From positions 8,237,177 to 8,301,176 of the forward strand of contig NW_024041039.1 in the NCBI RefSeq assembly GCF_014851395.1: DNA of 64,000 nucleotides, written 5' to 3'. The notes under the pieces are model-generated. The model was not told the DNA's origin. It searched no databases and saw only the letters and a list, made by a program, of their open reading frames with translations. Made by a program: the position numbers and the translations under genes. Below, piece by piece: positions 30,886 to 43,066 of this stretch. How positions within the stretch are numbered: the first letter of the stretch is position 1; each line of letters opens with the position of its first letter. Source of the DNA: Micropterus salmoides (taxonomy: Eukaryota > Chordata > Actinopteri > Centrarchiformes > Centrarchidae).

Positions 30886-32858
30886 TTAAATCCAAAAGTT
30901 TGCTCTGGAAAAAGCAGCAGCAATTCTTGCGGCTCTAGAAAAATCACCTGCAGCATACCTGTCAAATATCCAAGAAGTAGTGAGGACAGAACCACCCAAA
31001 ACTACAAACAGCTTGAATTCGTAATCGTCTAATAATTTTTGGCAAGCCCTGTAGATACGTAGTTTGATATCTTCTGTCATTGTCCGAAGAGCATCTGCAA
31101 TTTTTGCTGGGGAAGTGTGGTCGGGGCACACATATGAAGATTTGTAGAGAGAGCCAGAAGAAGGCTCAAGCCTCTCGCTACCAAAATGACTCTTGTGAAT
31201 CACACGGTAATTACGTGCAGAGAGGTCATCCTGCTCTTGTTTGTTTTGCTCGGATACACTACCCCGACAGTCCATGCCAGTGGAGTGGCGGCCATTTCTC
31301 GGATGCAGCAACCTGGGATTCCTGCAGGTTTGGTCCTCAAAGTCTGTCTGGATTTGTGGTGGTACTGCAGGGCAAAAAAATACAGAGAGGTCATCCTGCT
31401 CTTGTTTGTTTTGCTCTGTTTCATCAACTAACCAGTCCAAGTTTATGGAGTGGCGGCCATTTCTCAGACCCAGCAACCTGGGATTACTGCAGGTTTGGTC
31501 CTCAAAGTCTGTCTGGACTTGTGGCGTTACTACACGGTAAGTGCGTGCAGAGGTGTCATCCTGCTCTTGTTTGTTTTGCTCTGTGTCATCAACTAACCAG
31601 TCCAAGTTTAGGGAGTGGTGGCCATTTCTCGGATCCAGCAACCTGGGATTACTGCAGGTTTGGTCCTCAAAGTCTGTCTGGACTTGTGGCGTTACTACAC
31701 GGTAAGTGCGTGCAGAGGGGTCATCCTGCTCTTGTTGAATTTGATCTGTGTCATCAACTAACCAGTCCAAGTTTATGGAGTGGCGGCCATTTCTCAGATC
31801 CAGCAACCTGGGATTGCTGCAGGTTTGGTCCTCAAAGTCTGTCTGGACTTGTGGTGGTACTGCAGGGCAAAAAAATACAGAGGGGCCATCCTGCTCTTGT
31901 TGAATTTGCTCTGTTTCATTAACTAACCAGTCCAAGTTTAGGGAGTGGCGGCCATTTCTCAGATCCAGCAACCTGGGATTACTGCAGGTTTGGTCCTCAA
32001 AGTCTGTCTGGATTTGTGGCGTTACTACACGGTAAGTGCGTGCAGAGGGATCATCCTGCTCTTGTTGGTTTTGCTCTGTGTCATCAATTAACCAGTCCAA
32101 GTTTAGGGAGTGGCGGCCAGTTCTCAGATCCAGCAACCTGGGATTACTGCAGGTTTGGTCCTCAAAGTCTGTCTGGACTTGTGGTGGTACAGCAGGGCAA
32201 AAAATACAGAGAGGTCATCCTGCTCTTGTTGAATTTGCTCTGTTTCATTAACTAACCAGTCCAAGTTTGGGGAGTGGCAGCCATTTCTCAGATCCAGCAA
32301 CCTGGGATTACTGCAGGTTTGGTCCTCAAAGTCTGTCTGGACTTGTGGTGGTACTGCAGGGCAAAAAAATACAGAGAGGTCATCCTGCTCTTGTTTGTTT
32401 TGCTCTGTTTCATCAACTAACCAGTCCAAGTTTATGGAGTGGCAGCCATTTCTCAGATCCAGCAACCTGGGATTACTGCAGGTTTGGTCCTCAAAGTCTG
32501 TCTGGACTTGTGGCGTTACTACACGGTAAGTGCGTGCAGAGGGGTCATCCTGCTCTTGTTGAATTTGCTCTGTTTCATCAACTAACCAGTCCAAGTTTAT
32601 GGAGTGGCGGCCATTTCTCAGACCCAGCAACCTGGGATTACTGCAGGTTTGGTCCTCAAAGTCTGTCTGGACGATGGATCCATAGATGATGTTTTTCTCG
32701 TCTGGTGCTGGTACAGGAGGTGATTCATGGATCACAGGTTCTGCTGGGTTAATCCTGGGTGTACTGGGTTGATTATGGCTCAGTACAGAGCTGATGAGAT
32801 GTCCAGCAGTTTTGGCGACCCAAGGAAGCACAACAAGACCTAGAGCTAATACTGGCAT
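30886..32858 (-). CDS. 55-residue tandem-repeat protein gene, copy 2 (best preserved)
   Basis: ATG at 32858; the C-terminus ends in ANFWI at 30886. Only one break is visible: the linker at about 32,201 has six A instead of seven on the plus strand, which shifts the frame. The downstream 416 codons are open through to the normal stop. It contains the hydrophobic N-terminus, Pro-rich linker (INPAEPVIHESPPVPAPDEK), about nine 55-residue repeats (QTDFEDQTCSNPRLL...LDWLVDETEQ), and a C-terminal tail with one possible membrane segment (FKLFVVLGGSVLTTSWIF). A predicted N-terminal anchor or signal plus this segment suggests a membrane-associated product. Function unknown. The single break may be a sequencing or slippage error. 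Confidence 0.55.
31220..32671. repeat. 165-bp tandem repeat array, about 9 units
   Basis: Same units as in element 1 (spacing 165 bp from 31220 to 32540), but fewer copies. Confidence 0.9.
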
Positions 32859-33062
32859 GTCAGTAGATAGTGGGATTAACTAGATAAAATGGTATTTCTC
32901 CTGATATTTAGTTGCAAAGTTTTACAGTTCTCTGCACAAAGTATTTCTTCTGATATGTTGTTGTCTGGTTTTACAATTCTCTGCAGAAAGTGTGAGATAT
33001 CTGATCGATTCTGACGCGTTTGGTCTCAGTAAAGAGTGACGTAACAAAAAAAGAAGCAGGAG

Positions 33063-33070
33063 TGACGTCA
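33063..33070. promoter_or_regulatory. CRE in the promoter-like block, copy 2
   Basis: Perfect palindrome TGACGTCA, with surroundings nearly identical to 18060-18290. Confidence 0.4.
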
Positions 33071-34931
33071 GGAGTGTTCCATGTTTTTTTTAAAAATACT
33101 AACGGCTGGATTTTGAAAGGATCCAACAGAGAAACTCCCTTCTGGGCTCCTTCTAAAGCCACGCCCCCAAAATACGTGAACGCACGTTGCCGTTGCAGCT
33201 GGAGGACCAGCGAAGAGGAGCGCAGTGCAGCCGCTCACATCAGGTGTAAGAAAACGTGTAACCTTATCATTATGAAATGAAACAACTAACCGTGGTGTTA
33301 GTACTCACTGTCTATCTAGCATGTTAATATTGGACAGGTTTAAAAAGACCGAGTTTTGATCAGTAACGCGCTGGCTAGTTAACTGTTAGCAACAGGTAAC
33401 TTAGCTGTGCTAACAGCTTCGCTAACATTGGGCAAAGCTAAAAACAGGCTGATCCACATTTTCCCGTTACACGAACGTGATTTCGTGTTTGACTCCCAAC
33501 ATGGACGTTGTTTTGCATGTCAGAGCTTCCACGGTGACAGCATTATTGTCTCTGAGGACTGCACTCCAGAGCCAAGCACAGACCAGGAGAGGACCGGGGT
33601 CGAGGCGCAGAGGTGGGAGGTCCGAGGAAGAACAGGCAGGACGGAGAGGACGAGGTGCAAGTTAAGCAGCACATTTTCTAGGACCTGAGTCGAGCTTCAC
33701 ACTCCAACAACGGCATATGAACAGGTGTGTGTATATATATATTTTAATATTAGTACATTATTTCCCAGTGTACTTCTGTCAAAGTTTCTCTGGTGTTTCC
33801 CCCCTTAAGCCCTTTGGCAGTCAAAAGTGCTATATAAATATAATCCACTATTGTTATTACTTTTTATTATTTATTTATTTTTACTGATTACACCAACACT
33901 AACTACAGCTCTGCTTCAGCCATTGGCTCATCTGTGTTATGTCCACTGACGTGAATGGAACAAGTGTCTGTGTTTATTGCAGCCCTGAGAGGACTACAGA
34001 CACCTGGTTTTTATACTCTCTATTTAATATGTGTTGGTGTATAAAGACAAAAAGTGTTTTAGAAACAACTTGCTTACCTTGCCTTTACCTGGTGAAGTTA
34101 TGTGGAAAGCAATAATGGTACATATTATATATTGCAATGCACTAGATGAGGTTAGCAACTGCTCAGCGTTGGCCACATAGCTAGCGTAACTATCCATGTT
34201 TTTCCAGATTTTCTGATATTGACTGTTTTCACTGACATTATCTGAATCTCGTTGGCCTGACAGTCTTCATCACATAAACCTTTATTGCTGTTTTTATCCT
34301 TACTTAGAGTTTATGTTGGAGTCTTGCTTTGTGCCGTGAGCTGGTTGTTTTGTTAGAAGACTGCATTTCATTAGCTGGGGTGTTTTGTCGCTGTGGTCTG
34401 CAGGACCCGCATCCTGATCCATTGCCTTTGCATTAAAAGCAGAATAGTGGCTGTTCCAAGCAACAGAGGAAACAGGCGTGTGCTTTATTTCTAACTGAGG
34501 TTTGAGCCTATTGACAATAATGCAGTAAAAATTGATTCATTAGTGATTTCATTGAAAAACTACATATAGCCCCTTTAAAACAGAATATGGAAGGTATTTC
34601 TGTACTGGCATGGCAGTGCAAGAATGTGATGTGAGTAAAGTTATAAATTATGATCAAGTCTGATTTATGAAGTTTGCTTTTTATTTATTTATGAAGGAAC
34701 GCTGTAGGAAGCAGAATAGATTGGATGTCTGCATTTTATCAGTGGTCTGTAGTTCAAGACTCCATCAATCTTGTAGTTGATGAGACAATATCAGAAATAT
34801 TATATTCTGCACATCTAAAGAATGTGACGAGCATATTTTGTACAACAGTTGATAATAATTTCAAAGGCTCAGTTTAGATGGAGGCTGGCTGCAGGTGTTC
34901 AAGAGCCTGAACATCTTGTCTGTGTGCAGAC

Positions 34932-35406
34932 AGTTTTTGTATTGACTTGAGGGGAATCTGCAGCACTGTGCTGACTGGCAGCACAGAAATACACACCCCT
35001 GTCATTTAATGAAACATTTGAAACAGTGAGGCTTGACTCTTTACGGCCGTCTCCATCAAAGCTGATTTTTCCTTTCACGTCGTCCTCGGGGTATAGGGAG
35101 TCCAGATACAGATATCCCAGGAACTTTAGCGCTTTGTTTTCATCTTGTTTGTACCAGAGAATGCGATCAAAATTTGTTATGCTGTGTGAACATTTGATCT
35201 CACTGGCAACAGATTCACCAGTTCCTTTTATGATGAAAGGAGGTTTTTGACTGACAGTGTAGGTATTTGAGGCACCTGTAGAAAAAGAACAGATGTTATT
35301 TTAAATACTGAAATGGTTAGCTGTGTAGGATCTTACTCTGTCTGAAATACTCACCCTTATTCCCTGGCAGATGAAGGAAACACAATATAAAGACCTTAAA
35401 CATCAT
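34932..35406 (-). CDS. trbv: V10: T-cell receptor V segment (type B), probable TRBV
   Basis: Leader exon 35355-35406 (MMFKVFILCFLHLPGNK), V exon 34971-35275 (305 nt, open). CDR1 region ITNFDR, ILWYKQDENKALKFLGYL, CDR2 region YLDSLYPED, GVYFCAASQ. RSS: heptamer 34964-34970, 23-bp spacer, nonamer ACAAAAACT (34932-34940). It looks functional. Confidence 0.86.
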
Positions 35407-35935
35407 GGTAAAGAATTTTAAATGTGAGTTTGTTCTATCTGCTTTTCTTTCTGGTGCTTTCAGCTCAGCACCTGTAGACGAAAGCACATCACTGTTGCAT
35501 TATAACAAACAGGGGAGGTGTCCGTAATCTACATCACAGCTTTCACTTTGTCAGCAGGGTATAGCACTGTGTTGATTTTACAATCTATGGACGTGGAAAT
35601 CCTTTATTTTCATTGTATGAGGTTTTTTCCCCCCTGCAGGTGTGAGAAATACTGCAGATATATACAAACAACATGTAGTAGTTGCAGTTTGGTGCATCAG
35701 TTTGTGGCAGCCTGTCTGACAATATATTTAACCTACTGACTGCAGACACATAAAAATAAAATCTGCAACTCATTTTGTCTCTTTCTACTTTATTTATTAA
35801 TTTTCTTTTTATGCATTGTTTGGCTCGTCAGGCTTTAATTGAAAACTGCCACTACACACCACAGACGTACTGTACTGCCTCCAAATGAGAGGAAACAAAA
35901 TAAGAAAGAAAGACCTGAAGTGAACCCTGGAACCC

Positions 35936-36859
35936 TGGCCGCTTGGCGAGCATTATGACGTGCATTTTACTGGGACGTCACAGGGATCAAAGGGAAAAGG
36001 CTGGACTACAAACAAGCTGTTTTTAGGCAGTTCAGAACAGTGTTTTCTGTAGGAGATGGGAACTCCCTTTCGGGTGGACATTGGGCTTTTTTACTTTGCA
36101 AACCTTTTACATGTACAAAAAAGATATGACTCAATAAAGGAGAGGGGAAATGTTGTGTTGGCAGCCCGGCTGACGGTGAGTGTCCTGTTTATTTCTCCCT
36201 TTTTGCTTGTGATTCTGTTTTCCCCTGGTGTCTTCCTGTACTCTGCCTGCCTCCCTGTGTCTCCTCCCCTGCGTGTGCTCTCCCTCTCTCTCTCCCTCCG
36301 CTCCTGAGCCCGGCCAGCGACCTCGTCAGCCACCTCCTCTGCCTGCCACACCTGCCAGCAATCAGCCTCATCTCCAACAGTACTTCTACCCGGTTCTCCA
36401 GTCAACCCCTGCTTGATCATCGTTGCTCCTTACCCGGTGCCACTTCACCATTCAAGCTCGCACGTATTGTGTATCTTTTCTATATCTCTGTGCTTTGTCT
36501 CCGCTGTGTCTGACCCTGTCTGTCTGTCTGTCTCCCCTCCAGGTCCACTCACCTCCGTGCTCCGCTCCGCCAGCTGGGCTCGCCACCCTACCCTCTCCCC
36601 TCGGACCTCTTCCATGGCGTCCTCCCGGCTCCTCCCCGTGCCTCCTTGCTTCCTCGGTCCCCAGCGCCCCTGGCTCCCTTGTCTCAGTCTCCTCGGTTCC
36701 CCGTGCTCGTGTTTCCCCGGCGTCCGCCGCTCCCTCACCTCCACTCCCTCAACCCCGTATCCCCTTCAATAAAGCCTGTTCTTCCCCAGAGTTGCGTTTG
36801 GGTCCACTCTGTCCCCACACCACACCGTAACAGGAAAAACCCAAAAAGCATTATATGAC
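35936..36859. mobile_element. TTAA-type MITE carrying a solo LTR, cassette 3
   Basis: Counterpart of 20963-21890. Its right edge is fused to later spacer sequence by a deletion at a shared GACCTC. Confidence 0.55.
36151..36832. mobile_element. Solo LTR (LTR2), copy 2
   Basis: 682 bp, nearly identical to 21178-21859, with GGAAA on each side. It is the same insertion copied by the cassette duplication. Confidence 0.8.
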
Positions 36860-37538
36860 CTCATTAACAAAACATAATAACTGCGTGTGTTGTACATGTA
36901 TGTAGGTACTGACTTCCTGACACGGACTAACCATTTTGGACTTTTGTATTTCTCAATTGGTAGTAATTCATAATATTGCCCTGTGTTACCTCTGCATTTA
37001 GCGTTGCCACTGAAAACTTTATTAAAACATTTGTAACATAGACTTGTTGCCTAGTGTTTGTCTATTAAATGACCTCAATTAAGCTACCATACTTGGATTC
37101 GGAACTTCTAACCGTATCTTCCAGTAAGTGGAACTTGAGTTAAAATTATTTTGAATGGTTTTGTTTCTAATGTCAACAATTAACTTTGGCAAAATCTTGC
37201 AAGGAATGGGTTTGAGAGTTTAATGGAATTAAAACACAATGAAATAATAATTTAACATAGTTTGAAACCAACAGGAAAGTAATTAAAACAGGAAAACTAC
37301 AAATGTCTTTTTAAACATGTTGGGTTAGATTACAGAGTACATATGGTGTCAAATTCATTGCCCATAATTTTACATTGGGACATTTTTAACCCTTGTTTTG
37401 CACAGCCACTATTACCACAAATACTGATTACTAACAAAAAGGTATGTGCAATTTCAAATAGTCAGAGTAATTGTATCAGTGTTAGTCTAGAGCTCCCTCT
37501 GTAGTCTATCAAAGAAACTGTTATCTTTTGTTCACATG

Positions 37539-38108
37539 GGTATTTGTACAGCTGTCTGAGTCACCTGTATCACTGTGTTTACTCACAGCACAGAAATACA
37601 CTCCACTGTCCTCAGACAGCAGCTTCTTCACTGTCAAAGATCCAGTCTCAGCATTGTTCTTTGTTGCTGGGAATTTTTCTTCACTGAAGCCACTTTGATA
37701 CTTAGGTGGAGGAGTTGTAGTCGTGAAAACTATTTCCTTCATCCTCTGCCCTGGTAGCTGTCTGTACCAGTACATCTGGTAATAGGTAGCATCCTTGGTG
37801 TGGCTGCAGTTTATTGTTGCACTTTCACCCTGGTGTTTCCACAGTATGTCAGTCTGGGTGACATCACTCCCATCAATAAGACCTGAGTATATAATCGTAA
37901 AAGTTACCAGTTAGAAACTTTTACTCAGCATTTTAGATTCCGTGTGTTATCTGAGATCAATTCCATCAAATGAATAATCAACTATAATCAGAGCAAAACC
38001 ATGAAACAATAAAAAATGTATTATTTTCAGTTGATTTTATTGTAAATTACCTGTAATCCACAGCAAAAACACTGACAATATGAGGAGATCTTGTTTGATG
38101 ATATCCAT
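37539..38108 (-). CDS. trbv: V11: T-cell receptor V segment (type A), probable TRBV
   Basis: Leader exon 38051-38108 (MDIIKQDLLILSVFLLWIT), V exon 37578-37882 (305 nt, open). DVTQTDILWKHQGESATINC, CDR1 KDATYYQ, MYWYRQLPGQRMKEIV, CDR2 TTTPPPKYQSGF, GVYFCAVSK. RSS: heptamer 37571-37577, 23-bp spacer, nonamer ACAAATACC (37539-37547). CDR1 starts KDA as in type D genes, while FR2 onward is type A. Upstream box at 38212-38235. It looks functional. Confidence 0.87.
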
Positions 38109-38313
38109 GTTCTGACAGAGAGAGACTGCCAGAGTCTCATAGTTACAGAGACATGAAGAGTTGCAGGTGTCTCTGCATTAACACTGTGTAGGTGGGAGTA
38201 TCAGTGGAAGTGTAGGTCCGCCTACAGTTCATCACTGTCATGAATGTTACCTCTAATTCAGATCTGTAGCACTGACAAGACTGAGAAAGACAGATTTCAT
38301 GATGTGATGATCT

Positions 38314-38317
38314 TTAA
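38314..38317. other. Empty TTAA target site
   Basis: GATGATCTTTAAAACAGAAT in the V11-V12 spacer, the third uninterrupted counterpart of the element insertion point. Confidence 0.75.
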
Positions 38318-38658
38318 AACAGAATATGGAAGGTTTTTCTGTACTGGCATGGAAGTAAAATTATATCTTAGGATCAAGTCTGATTTATGAAGTTTTTCTT
38401 TTTTACCAAAATCTAAACCTGAAACACAATGTAGGAAGCAGAATAGTTTGGATGTCTGCATTTTATCAGTGGTCTGTAGTTCAAGACTCCATCAGTCCTG
38501 TAGTTGATGAGACAATATCAGAAATATTATTTTCTGCACATCCAAGAAATGTGACGACCATATTTTGTACAACAGTTGATAATAACTTCAAAGGCTCAGT
38601 TTAGATGGAGGCTGGCTGCAGGTGTTCAAGAGCCTGAACATCTTGTCTGTCTGCAGAC

Positions 38659-39133
38659 AGTTTTTGTATTGACTTGAGGGGAATCTGCAGCACTGTGCTG
38701 ACTGGCAGCACAGAAATACACACCCCTGTCATTTAATGAAACATTTGAAACAGTGAGGCTTGACTCTTTACGGCCGTCTCCATCAAAGCTGATTTTTCCT
38801 TTCACGTCGTCCTCGAGGTTTGGGAAGCCCAGATTCAGATATCCCAGGAACTTTAGCGCTTTGTTTTCTTCTTGTTTGTACCAGAGAATACGATTAAAAT
38901 TTGTTATGCTGTGTGAACATTTGATCTCACTGGTAACAGATTCATTATTTCTCTTAATGATGAAAGGAGGTTTTTGACTGACAGTATAGGTATTTGAGGC
39001 ACCTGTAGAAAAAGAACAGATGTTATTTTAAATACTGAAATGATTAGCTGTGTAGGATCTTACTCTGTCTGAAATACTCACCCTTATTCCCTGGCAGATG
39101 AAGGAAACACAATATAAAGACCTTAAACATCAT
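38659..39133 (-). CDS. trbv: V12: T-cell receptor V segment (type B), probable TRBV
   Basis: Leader exon 39082-39133, V exon 38698-39002 (305 nt, open). FIIKRNNESVTSEIKC in FR1, CDR1 region ITNFNR, CDR2 region NLGFPNLED (same as V4), GVYFCAASQ. RSS: heptamer 38691-38697, 23-bp spacer, nonamer ACAAAAACT (38659-38667). The FR1 tract RNNES replaces GTGES of V4 and resembles V15 (RNYES). It looks functional. Confidence 0.86.
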
Positions 39134-39265
39134 GGTAAAGAATTTTAAATGTGAGTTTGTTCTATCTGCTTTTCTTTCTGGTGCTTTCAGCTCAGCACCT
39201 GTAGACGAAAGCACATCACTGTTGCATTATAACAAACAGGGGAGGTGTCCGTAATCTACATCACA

Positions 39266-40380
39266 GCTTTCACTTTGTCAGCAGGGTATAGCACTGTGTT
39301 GATTTTACAATCTATGGACGTGGAAATCCTTTATTTTCATTGTATGAGGTTTTTTCCCCCCTGCAGGTGTGAGAAATACTGCAGATATATACAAACAACA
39401 TGTAGTAGTTGCAGTTTGGTGCATCAGTTTGTGGCAGCCTGTCTGACAATATATTACATGTTGTAATTGCATTTGTTTTAGTCATGTTTGTTTTAGTGGG
39501 GATGTTACTTTTATCCTGACATGGCAAAAAAATCAACCCTTAACGTGAACGACAGTCTGTTCCTCATAATGCAGTAATTGTTTTATGAAAGGTCCAGTTA
39601 GTCCTTTCTGACCTCATTAACAAAACATAAATACTGCATGTGTTGTACATTTCTGTAGGTACTCACTTCCCAACAGTGACTAACCATTTTTGTATTGTTT
39701 TAGTTGGTTTTAATTCACAATATTGCCGTGTTTTACCCCTACATTTAGCTTTATCACTGACCTCTGTCAGTTTGAGAAAACATGTGTAACATAGACTTGC
39801 TGCCTAGAGCTTGTGGATTAAATGACCTCAGTTAAACTAGCATACTTGGATTTGGAATTTTAAACCAAATCTTATGCTCTTTGGTTGTGTAAGTGTTATG
39901 AGGTTCCAGTAAGTGGACCTTGAGTTAAAATTATTTTGTTGCTTCTATTGTCAAGAACTAACTTTGGCAAAATTTTGCAAAGAATGGGTTTGAAATTTTA
40001 ATGGAATTAAAACCCAATGAAATAATAATTGAACACAATTTGAAACCAACAGGACAATAATTCAAACAGGAACATTACAAATGTCTGTTAAAGATGTTGG
40101 GTTAGATTACAGAGTACATATGGTGTCACATTAATTGCCCATAATTTCACATTGTGACATTTGTTGAAACCTTGTTTTGCACAGCCACTATTACCACAAA
40201 TGATACTGATTACTAACAAAAGGCTATATGTGCAATTTAATGGTCAGATATCATATCAGTGTTAGTCTAGAGCTCCCTCTGTAGTCCATCCAAGAAACAG
40301 TATCTTCTGTTCACATGGATATTTGTATGCATTTAAAGCTGCAGTAACTCTTCTCAGTGCTCAGCGTCATAACGTACATT
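39266..40380. other. V12-V13 spacer, no gene seen
   Basis: Collinear with 5735-7090, with a deletion of about 200 bp near 39,455. No coding exon or RSS was found. Confidence 0.5.
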
Positions 40381-40382
40381 AC

Positions 40383-40433
40383 CTATAATACAGAGCAGGG
40401 CTGCAGAGAGTTTATCAGACCAGCTGTGATCAT
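40383..40433 (-). pseudogene. Degenerate orphan leader exon, copy 3
   Basis: Same out-of-phase leader-like exon as at 7102-7152. Confidence 0.4.
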
Positions 40434-40621
40434 TATTGTGTTCTGAGCAAAATGATCCAGAGTGACAGTGAGTGTCAGTCTGAGTGATGGGAGGTGTGAC
40501 GTTACAACGGAGATATGAAGAGTTAGAGGTGGGAGTGTCGCTGTAGTATGTGATGTTCTGTGGTTGTACTTGAGGTCCCCCTACAGTAGAGCAGATAAAA
40601 TGTTTTGCCAACAGCGCGCTG

Positions 40622-41158
40622 GGTTTTTGTTCAGCTTCCACATGTGTTTGTATCACTGTGCTCACTAACAGCACAGAAGTACAAGCCTTTATCTTCTGGG
40701 ACCAGATTCTTCACAGTGAATGTCCCACTGTGAGCGTCAGGCTTGGTGGCTGAGAATTTCTCTTTGCTGAAGTCTGGTTCAAAATCAGGTTTGTTGTTTG
40801 CAATTGTGAACACTACTTGTTTCATTGCTTCTCCTGGCAGCTGTCTGTACCAGTACATCTGGTAATAGCCGCCACCCTTGGTGTGGCTGCAGCTTATTGT
40901 TGCATTTTCACCCTGGTGTATCCACAGTATGTCAGTCTGGGTGACATCACTCCCATCAATTAGACCTGTGTGTAAAACAGTTAGGTTAATAGTGAAAATG
41001 CATTTACTTTAAAACACTTTAAAACCATTGTCACCCTCTGCTGCCATGTCAAAAATTATAGTTTAATAATGAAAAGCAAGTAATCCTTAATGTAAGTCAC
41101 CTTTCATCCAGAGCAGAAATAATAAAAAGCTGAAGAGACCATGTTTGATAATGTCCAT
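40622..41158 (-). CDS. trbv: V13: T-cell receptor V segment (type C with a distinct CDR2), probable TRBV
   Basis: Leader exon 41101-41158 (MDIIKHGLFSFLLFLLWMK), V exon 40661-40965 (305 nt, open). CDR1 KGGGYYQ, MYWYRQLPGEAMKQVV, CDR2 FTIANNKPDFEPDF instead of the TTTASK.HDFGEF of V5 and V8, then an identical FR3 and LYFCAVSE. RSS: heptamer 40654-40660, 23-bp spacer, nonamer ACAAAAACC (40622-40630). It looks functional. Confidence 0.88.
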
Positions 41159-41380
41159 GTTCTGGTATCTGGAGACTCACATAAATCTGTTAGTGTAGTT
41201 ACAGAGAGATGAAGAGTTGCAGGTGGGAGTGTCTCTGCAGCGTGTGACGTTTTCTGATCCTGTTGGCTGCTGTATCAAAATTTGCTTGGTGAATTAAAGT
41301 AACTGGGAGTATTTGTGGTACTTGAGGTCCCCCTACAGTACGTGAGATGGTGGGACAGATGTGTGCTAACAGTGCACTGG

Positions 41381-41918
41381 GGTTTTTGTTCAGATATTGA
41401 GTGTGTTTGTATCACTGTGCTCACTAACAGCACAGAAGTACAAGCCTTTATCTTCTGGCACCAGATTCTTCACAGTGAATGTCCCACTTTGCTGAATTCT
41501 CCAAAGTCGTGATCTTTGCTGGCTGTTGTTGTGAACACTATTTGTTTCATTGCTTCTCCTGGCCGCTGTCTGTACCAGTACATCTGGAAATGGTTAGCAT
41601 CCTTTGTGTGGCTGCAGTTTATTGTTGCATTTTCACCCTGGTGTATCCACAGTATGTCAGTCTGGGTGACATCACTCCCATCAGTAAGACCTGTGTATAT
41701 AATAGTAAAAGTTATCAATTAGAAACTTTTACTCAGCATCTTGGATTCTGTTGTTATCTGAGATCACTTCCAACAAATGAATAATTGTCTACAACAAGAG
41801 CAAAAACATAAAACAATAAAAGAACGTAAACTTTTTTTAGTTGATTTTATTGCAAATTACCTGTAATCCACAACAAAAACACTGACAATATGAGGAGATC
41901 TTGTTTGATGATATCCAT
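41381..41918 (-). pseudogene. trbv: V14: T-cell receptor V segment (type D), frameshifted by deletion
   Basis: Leader exon 41861-41918 is intact. The V exon 41420-41690 is 271 nt, 34 nt shorter than its relatives. The missing piece lies in FR3 between FSKE and SGTF, so the frame is lost before the second Cys. RSS intact: heptamer 41413-41419, nonamer ACAAAAACC 41381-41389. Box at 42023-42046. Confidence 0.87.
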
Positions 41919-43066
41919 GTTCTGACAGACAGAGACTGCCAGAGTCTCATAGTTACAGAGACATGAAGAGTTGCAGGTGTCTCTGCATTAACACTGTGTA
42001 GGTGGGAGTATCAGTGGAAGTGTAGGTCCCCCTACAGTTCATCACTGTCATGAATGTTACCTCTAATTCAGATCTGTAGCACTGACAAGACTGAGCAAGA
42101 CAGATTTTATGATGTGATGTATTTTGTGATGATATTTAAAGGGGCAATATGTAGTTTTCAGCAGACACTAGCGGTTTGGTTTTAAGATTGCAACCAGATG
42201 TGGGCTCGTACGCGTGCTTGCTTGAAATCGTAAAGCTCATACAGCGCAGCGAGCCAGCATATTGGCACAATATTTTGTAAAAGAAGGCAGTGTGACAGCA
42301 GCTGGAGACATCTTCACACCACATGCTGGAAACTCAGGTAAACCCCTACTGCAACGTTACAGTAATATATTTTGCAGCTTGCGGTTGAAGTAATCCGTGC
42401 TTGTCACATGATAACTTTATATTTACTGTATTAAGCCGACGTGATACATTGGCGTTAGCTCACCTGCTGCTTTTCAGTAACTAACATTACTATTTGTGTA
42501 TCTTTTACCGGAGGCTCAGCAATGTCAGCACAGCTAAATGGATGAGAACGAAACGGTTAATGAGCTGGACTGAATATTATAAATGACACTGTTGTAAGTA
42601 ACTTTACTGTAGTGGCTCTTCCATTGTGGTGTTGTCATATTATGTGGCTCATGTTAGTTATGCCGAATGAGACGGTGGAGAAGCTGTATACCTGAGTATC
42701 GCTAAAACCACAATAAATCTAAATTGAACTTTACGAAGCACTCAGTGGTAGATCCGTGCTAAAGTAAGCTGGCTGCTCCTGCCTTGCATCAACAAACAAA
42801 TCGCTCCACATTGCTTGGTACCGTTACATCCTGTCTTGCAGGCTAAAATAAACACTTTGTCATAATTCCAGTGGTACACAGGATATTTATATGAATCGTG
42901 TTAAATTAAGGATTAGGAGTGTAAACTGGTGTTTTCATGCTTACAATAGACCTGAAGTGCAGTTTCTTGCAGCACAGTGTCAGGAGCCAAGCGTGCGTTT
43001 GTTGTGACTGTTTTCTATCCGACTGCCTCTGTTCAGTATCAGCACCCTTATCATGTGTGTTCCCAG

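Larger units (their letters stand above)
25642..34574. mobile_element. Element 2: composite TTAA element, left end deleted
   Basis: Starts at the equivalent of position 10,310 in element 1. The right end matches AGGGGCTATATGTAGTTTTT (read in reverse) and abuts TTAA (34575-34578). A single deletion removed V9's leader, the left terminus and TENT4B-like exon A. The interior is otherwise collinear with elements 1 and 3 and shares with element 3 a LINE deletion and an absent LINE tail. Confidence 0.7.
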
